Shown here in pieces: positions 5,426-8,574 of a DNA stretch of 8,574 nt. The stretch is from Elusimicrobiota bacterium. Lineage in GTDB: Bacteria > Elusimicrobiota > Elusimicrobia > UBA1565 > UBA9628. Each line of letters starts with the position of its first letter. The first letter of the stretch is position 1. The DNA is taken from positions 1-8,574 of the forward strand of contig JAQUNT010000069.1 in assembly GCA_028717525.1 (NCBI GenBank). Direction: 5' to 3'. The notes beneath the pieces were generated by a model. The model saw only the letters and a program-made list of their open reading frames with translations. It was not told where the DNA came from and did not search any database. The translations under genes and the position numbers were made by a program.

Positions 5426-6397
5426 TCAGCGTTCCGGCGGGGCCGCGGCTCCGATGAGCTCGCGCAGCTGCCTGATCTCGGGCCGGGCCGGGGCCAGCTT
5501 CTCCGCGGCGTTGAGCTCGGTCAGCGCCTCGGCGGGCCGGCCCAGCGCGTTGAGCGCGGAGGCCCGGTTGAGATGCGCCTCGAAGTAGCCGGGCTCGGCG
5601 AACAGGGCCCGGTCGAGCATGCCCAGGGCCTTCTGCGCCTCGCCGAGCCATAAATAGGCCGAAGCCGCTTCGTTGAGCACCTTGGGGTCGTCGCCCGCGA
5701 GGTCCATGGCCACGGCCAGGAAGCTGGTGTCGATGGGCTTGCGGCCCGCCTCCTGCTCGCGCCGGACCCACTGGGCCCCGTCGTGCGCCAAGGAGCGCGC
5801 CGTCTGGCGGCCGAGCTCGGGGTCCATGGCCGCGCAGTCGCGCAGATCCTGCCTGCCCTTCTGGAAATGCGCGGCCGCCTCGCCCTGGGCCGGGGAGCCC
5901 ATCAGCCGGCGCGCCAGGTTGAGGCGCACGATGCCGCGATTGGAGCGGGCCGGGGCGCTGTGGGGGTCGAGATGCGCGGCCTCATCGAAGGCGGCCAAGG
6001 CTTCTTCGAGCTTGTAGGCCTTGAAGGCCTTCACGCCGGATTCCAGCGCCTTGGCGGCTCCGGCGGTGTCCGCCGGCCCGGCCAGCACGGCCAGGCGCGC
6101 GGGCGGCGGGGCGGGCAAGGGGACCGGCTCCGCGGCCGGGGCCGGAGCTTCGGGCGGGCGCTGCCGGTGCTGCAAGGCCAGGACGACCAGCAGCGCGACC
6201 ATGCCCGCGGCCGCCCCTCCGGCCAGGCCGCTTTTCACCTTGCGCAGGGGATCTTCGGGCTTGAGGGCTTCCAGGCAGGCCGCCTCGACTTCCAGCAGGG
6301 GGTACTTCTGCCTTTTGATCAGGTCTTCCTTGACCGCCGCCAGCCCGTACTTGGGCAGGTTCTGGCGCAGGTAGGCGACCATCTTTTCGCGTGTCAT
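5426..6397 (-). CDS. Single-pass membrane protein with tetratricopeptide repeats
   Basis: 323 residues. An N-terminal helical region (1-55, beginning MTREKMVAYLRQNLPKYGLA) contains a small helix-turn-helix-like or protein-interaction fold and is presumably cytoplasmic. One membrane segment lies at about 57-76 (GLAGGAAAGMVALLVVLAL), followed by a Pro/Ala-rich linker (80-101). The rest is helical, with TPR units around 113-146, 147-195, 239-270 and 271-304 (for example KAFKAYKLEEALAAFDEAAH and SALNALGRPAEALTELNAAE). TPRs bind other proteins; the repeats are predicted outside the cytoplasmic membrane. Partner unknown. An envelope-assembly role is suggested only by the neighbouring O-antigen ligase-like gene. 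The ATG at 6397 is preceded by GAGG with a 5-nt spacer. It appears to have its own promoter and not to be co-transcribed tightly with the gene upstream. Confidence 0.82.
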   Translation of the reverse strand: MTREKMVAYLRQNLPKYGLAAVKEDLIKRQKYPLLEVEAACLEALKPEDPLRKVKSGLAGGAAAGMVALLVVLALQHRQRPPEAPAPAAEPVPLPAPPPARLAVLAGPADTAGAAKALESGVKAFKAYKLEEALAAFDEAAHLDPHSAPARSNRGIVRLNLARRLMGSPAQGEAAAHFQKGRQDLRDCAAMDPELGRQTARSLAHDGAQWVRREQEAGRKPIDTSFLAVAMDLAGDDPKVLNEAASAYLWLGEAQKALGMLDRALFAEPGYFEAHLNRASALNALGRPAEALTELNAAEKLAPARPEIRQLRELIGAAAPPER

Positions 6398-6425
6398 CGT
6401 GGCCTCGGGCCGGGGCCCGCAATGG

Positions 6426-6461
6426 GTATGGTACTATACTCGGCCCTCGGCTTGGCCAAGC
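6426..6461 (-). promoter_or_regulatory. Promoter region of the TPR gene with two dyads
   Basis: On the minus strand a perfect 12-bp palindrome GCTTGGCCAAGC (6450-6461) holds a TTGGCC -35-like box. Then, 15 bp on, comes a -10 TATAGT (6433-6438) embedded in a 14-bp near-palindrome GTATAGTACCATAC (6426-6439, one mismatched pair). The spacer is short, so basal strength may be low. The two dyads look like regulator sites. Confidence 0.5.
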
Positions 6462-6591
6462 GCCGCAGGCGAAGTTCCCGGCGAATGCTCGCCTCTCAAC
6501 CCGGATAGGGCTTTTAGCGCTCCCCGCGCTTGACATTCTCTTGCCCGCCGCAAGCTGGTCTTCTCTCATCGCTGGGAGGAGCCGGGCGCCG

Positions 6592-8175
6592 CTAGCGGGC
6601 CGGAGCCTCCCACTGTTCCGGCTCCTCGGGCGCGTCATCCGCCGCGTCCGCCGGCTCGGGAGTCTGCGGCGCCGCGGCGGGCGCGGCGGCCCGTGCCCTG
6701 CCGCGCAGGGCTTTGAGCCGCGAGCTTATGCGGGCGCTGCCCGGGTCGCAGAGGGCGGCCCTGGCCAACTGCGCCGCGGTATGGGCCCTGCTGTACAGGG
6801 CCATGGCGGCGATCTGCCCCGAGCTGCGCAGCGCGGCCGCGCCCCAAAGGACCGCGGCCGCCGCGGCCAAGGCGCGCCTGGCCGACGGCGAAAGCTCCAC
6901 GGACCACGCCGCCGGCGAGGCCGCGGCTAAAGCTCCGGCCAGAGCCCAGACCAGGAATGACGGCGCCGGCAGCAGCAAGAACGCGTCGAAACAGCCCACC
7001 ACCGTGGCGGAGGCCAGGACCGCGGCCAGCGCCAAGCCCTCCGGAGATCCCTCGCGCCACGCGCCCGAGAACAGGAGGAAGAACGCCAGCAGTATCGCGG
7101 CCAGCGCGGGCAGGCCGCGTTCGCAGGCCACGGCCGCCCAGTCGCTGCTGGGCCAGGGGTTCGTGGTGCGCCCGGTGTTGTAGTCGATGGAGCGGTCGAA
7201 GCCGTCGACGGATTTCGGGTAGACCACGCTCCAGTTGCCGGGGCCTATCCCCAGGAGCGGATGCGCGGCCGCGATGCGCAGCGTCCGGGCGTACTGCACC
7301 AGGCGCCCGTGCCCGCTGCCCCGGCGGTAATCGACGATGCCGGTGACGGTGTCGAGATAAGGCGATCGGCTTTTCCATTCCAGCGTATTGGGCAGCAGCA
7401 GCGCGGCCAGCACGCCGACCGCCGGCGCGAGCAGCAGCGCCCTGAGCCGGAACGCCGCCCCATCGTCCGTCCAGAGGCCGCGCCAGCGCCGCCAGCCATA
7501 AGCCAGCACGCCCGCGCCGGCCAGCAGGCCGAGCAGGGCGGTGCGCGAACGGGTCAGGACCAGCGCGGCCGCCAGCGCGGCCAGGCCCGCGGCGCCGGCC
7601 GCGGCGGCCCAGCCGCGGCGCGCCCGCAGGACGGCCAGGACCAGGGCCGGCGCGCAGACCACGGCGAGATGCGCCGCGAAGTTCCGGTTGCCCAGGGTCC
7701 CGCCGGGTATGCGGTGCAGGCTGAAGAGGGCGCTGCCCAGGCCGTAAGCCTGGGCCAGCGCGGCGGCGGCGCCCAGGACCGCGGCGGCGCCGACGGAAGC
7801 GATTATGGCGCGGCGCGCCCCGGCCCGGGCGGCCGAGCGCGCGGCCCAGAAGATCCCGGCCCCGGACAGAGTGACGGCCAGGGCGCGCGCGGCCAGCCAG
7901 CGGTCCGGCGCGAACCAGGCGCTGACCAGGCCGAGCAGGAGGTAGAGCGCCAGCGCCAGGTCGACGCGCTCCAGCTTCAGGGCCCGGGCGCGGGCCAGGC
8001 CGAGCGGCACCAGGGCGAGCGCGGCCGCGTGCAGCGCCAGCTCCTTGGGCGCGAAGAAGCGGTCGAGGTCGAATACGCGGTAAGGCGCGGCCGCCAGCAC
8101 CACCAGCATGGCGCCGGCGGCGAAGATGAAGCGCTCCGCGCCTGTTTTCTCGTCGAGAGTCAAAGGAGGGCTCAC
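6592..8175 (-). CDS. O-antigen ligase/polymerase-like polytopic membrane protein (Wzy_C/WaaL-type)
   Basis: About 527 residues with 10-12 membrane segments and a cytoplasmic-looking Ala/Pro/Glu-rich tail (about 495-527). Family marks: FFAPKELAL near residue 41, GGTLGNRNFAAHLAV (158-172), the SRTALLG segment (210-216), and the large periplasmic loop with GRLVQYARTLRIAAAHPLLGIGPGNW (290-315, including the conserved Arg and the P-x-x-G-x-G-x-x-x region). These proteins join or polymerise lipid-linked glycans at the periplasmic face (LPS O-antigen, or glycans on proteins). Which of these applies cannot be told. Start choice: GTG at 8175. The frame is open to a GTG at 8226, but an extended -10 at 8200-8208 lies inside that extension and GAGG precedes 8175. 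The chosen GTG overlaps the stop of the nuclease remnant as GTGA. Confidence 0.85.
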   Translation of the reverse strand: MSPPLTLDEKTGAERFIFAAGAMLVVLAAAPYRVFDLDRFFAPKELALHAAALALVPLGLARARALKLERVDLALALYLLLGLVSAWFAPDRWLAARALAVTLSGAGIFWAARSAARAGARRAIIASVGAAAVLGAAAALAQAYGLGSALFSLHRIPGGTLGNRNFAAHLAVVCAPALVLAVLRARRGWAAAAGAAGLAALAAALVLTRSRTALLGLLAGAGVLAYGWRRWRGLWTDDGAAFRLRALLLAPAVGVLAALLLPNTLEWKSRSPYLDTVTGIVDYRRGSGHGRLVQYARTLRIAAAHPLLGIGPGNWSVVYPKSVDGFDRSIDYNTGRTTNPWPSSDWAAVACERGLPALAAILLAFFLLFSGAWREGSPEGLALAAVLASATVVGCFDAFLLLPAPSFLVWALAGALAAASPAAWSVELSPSARRALAAAAAVLWGAAALRSSGQIAAMALYSRAHTAAQLARAALCDPGSARISSRLKALRGRARAAAPAAAPQTPEPADAADDAPEEPEQWEAPAR

Positions 8176-8574
8176 GGCCTCGGGCGGCCTGCAAACGCTA
8201 TAATAGCAAACCGCCCTCGGAGCCACCGCGATGCCCGCCCAGCGGAGGCGGAGCGGCGCATCGGGGGCTTCGACTCGCCGGCCTTGAGCTCGATGACCAC
8301 GTAGCAGCGCAGGCGCAGGTGGTAGAAGAGCAGGTCGATGAAGTACTCCTTGCCGCCGACCTCGAGACGCGCCTGGCGGCTGACGAAGGCGAAGCCCGCG
8401 CCAAGCTCCAGGAGGAAGCGCTGGATCTGGTCGAGCAGGCCGGACTCCAGGCGCCGCTCGCGGAGGCCCTCGGCCATCTCTATGAAATCGAAGCGGTAGG
8501 GGTCCTTTACGGCCTGCTCGGCGAGCTCCGACTGGTGCGGCGGGAGAGTGGCCTTGAAGTTTGTGACGGCCTTG
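8172..8574 (-). pseudogene. DUF1016/YhcG-type PDDEXK nuclease, 5' part off the edge, 3' end lost
   Basis: About 133 in-frame residues are visible. They follow the DUF1016 family from TNFKATLPPHQSELAEQ and KDPYRFDFIE through LLELGAGFAFVSRQARLEVGG to FIDLLFYHLRLRCYVVIELK. The PDDEXK core is present: Asp in FIDLLFYH and Glu-x-Lys in IELKAG. After KAGE the family normally continues FKPEYAG and a further 70 or so residues; here it breaks at about 8268 into unrelated, low-complexity MRRSASAGRASRWLRG and stops at 8172. No continuation is found in another frame, so the 3' end appears deleted, not frameshifted. Loss of the last part of the nuclease domain should inactivate it. Family members are DNA nucleases or restriction-associated proteins, often moving with mobile elements. 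Confidence 0.75.
8200..8208 (-). promoter_or_regulatory. Extended -10 promoter element for the O-antigen ligase-like gene
   Basis: On the minus strand TGCTATTAT gives TGn plus a 5-of-6 -10 hexamer (8205-8200), with a poor -35. Predicted start near 8193 leaves a leader of about 18 nt before the GTG at 8175. It lies in the tail of the nuclease remnant. Confidence 0.45.

Noticed and set aside
6480..6591. Small stem (AGCGC/GCGCT) and a plus-strand TTGACA between the ligase-like and TPR genes
   Set aside because: Short stem without a T-run, and no gene or convincing -10 follows on the plus strand; no ncRNA signature recognised.
6589..6598. 10-bp palindrome CCGCTAGCGG over the ligase-like stop codon
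   Set aside because: Too short and without a U-tract to call a terminator; expected by chance in GC-rich sequence.
8199..8204. Perfect TATAAT on the plus strand
   Set aside because: It is the other face of the palindromic GCTATTATAGC; no plus-strand gene lies downstream.
7261..8304. Long plus-strand open frame of 347 codons
   Set aside because: Antisense to the ligase-like gene; Gln/Arg/Gly-rich low-complexity product with no fold, typical of GC-rich shadow frames.

Overview
The window is GC-rich and densely coded, almost entirely on the minus strand. It looks like a chromosomal fragment of a Gram-negative, probably uncultured bacterium. Envelope-type genes (O-antigen ligase-like protein, single-pass TPR protein) and the overall gene style would fit a high-GC deep-branching phylum such as Elusimicrobiota, but that placement is a guess and not shown by any marker gene.

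Reading in the direction of transcription (right to left): the 3' part of a DUF1016/YhcG-type PDDEXK nuclease gene enters at the right edge and loses its family sequence at about 8268 (remnant). It is followed by an O-antigen ligase-like polytopic membrane protein (8175-6592), then a membrane-anchored TPR protein with its own promoter region carrying two dyads (6397-5426).

The most interesting part is next. A near-consensus promoter (5382-5354) drives a 14-codon ORF with a good ribosome-binding site (5319-5275, MKKRAVRPYYIIEP). A strong GC-rich hairpin (5245-5214) follows, and then a radical SAM/SPASM enzyme with the full set of seven SPASM cysteines (5195-4137). That gene overlaps by ATGA a DUF885-like zinc metallopeptidase (4140-2962). 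After an interruption come an MFS exporter (1481-252) and, again through an ATGA overlap, a short-chain dehydrogenase (255 to beyond the left edge). Peptide + radical SAM/SPASM + peptidase + exporter + SDR is the kind of gene set expected for a small ribosomally made, Tyr-containing peptide product or redox cofactor (compare PQQ and mycofactocin in logic, not in detail). A leader-peptide attenuator is the main competing reading of the 14-codon ORF.

The putative operon is split by an insertion of about 1.44 kb on the opposite strand that carries a single Fic-family AMPylase with its own promoter, which sits inside a 37-bp near-perfect palindrome. The insertion is bounded by a perfect 63-bp direct repeat (1454-1516 and 2959-3021). 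This repeat is the 3' end of the peptidase gene together with the start codon of the MFS gene, so both genes stay intact after the insertion. Removing the insertion and one repeat copy restores an operon in which every coding junction overlaps. No tRNA, rRNA, CRISPR array, transposase or integrase was seen.
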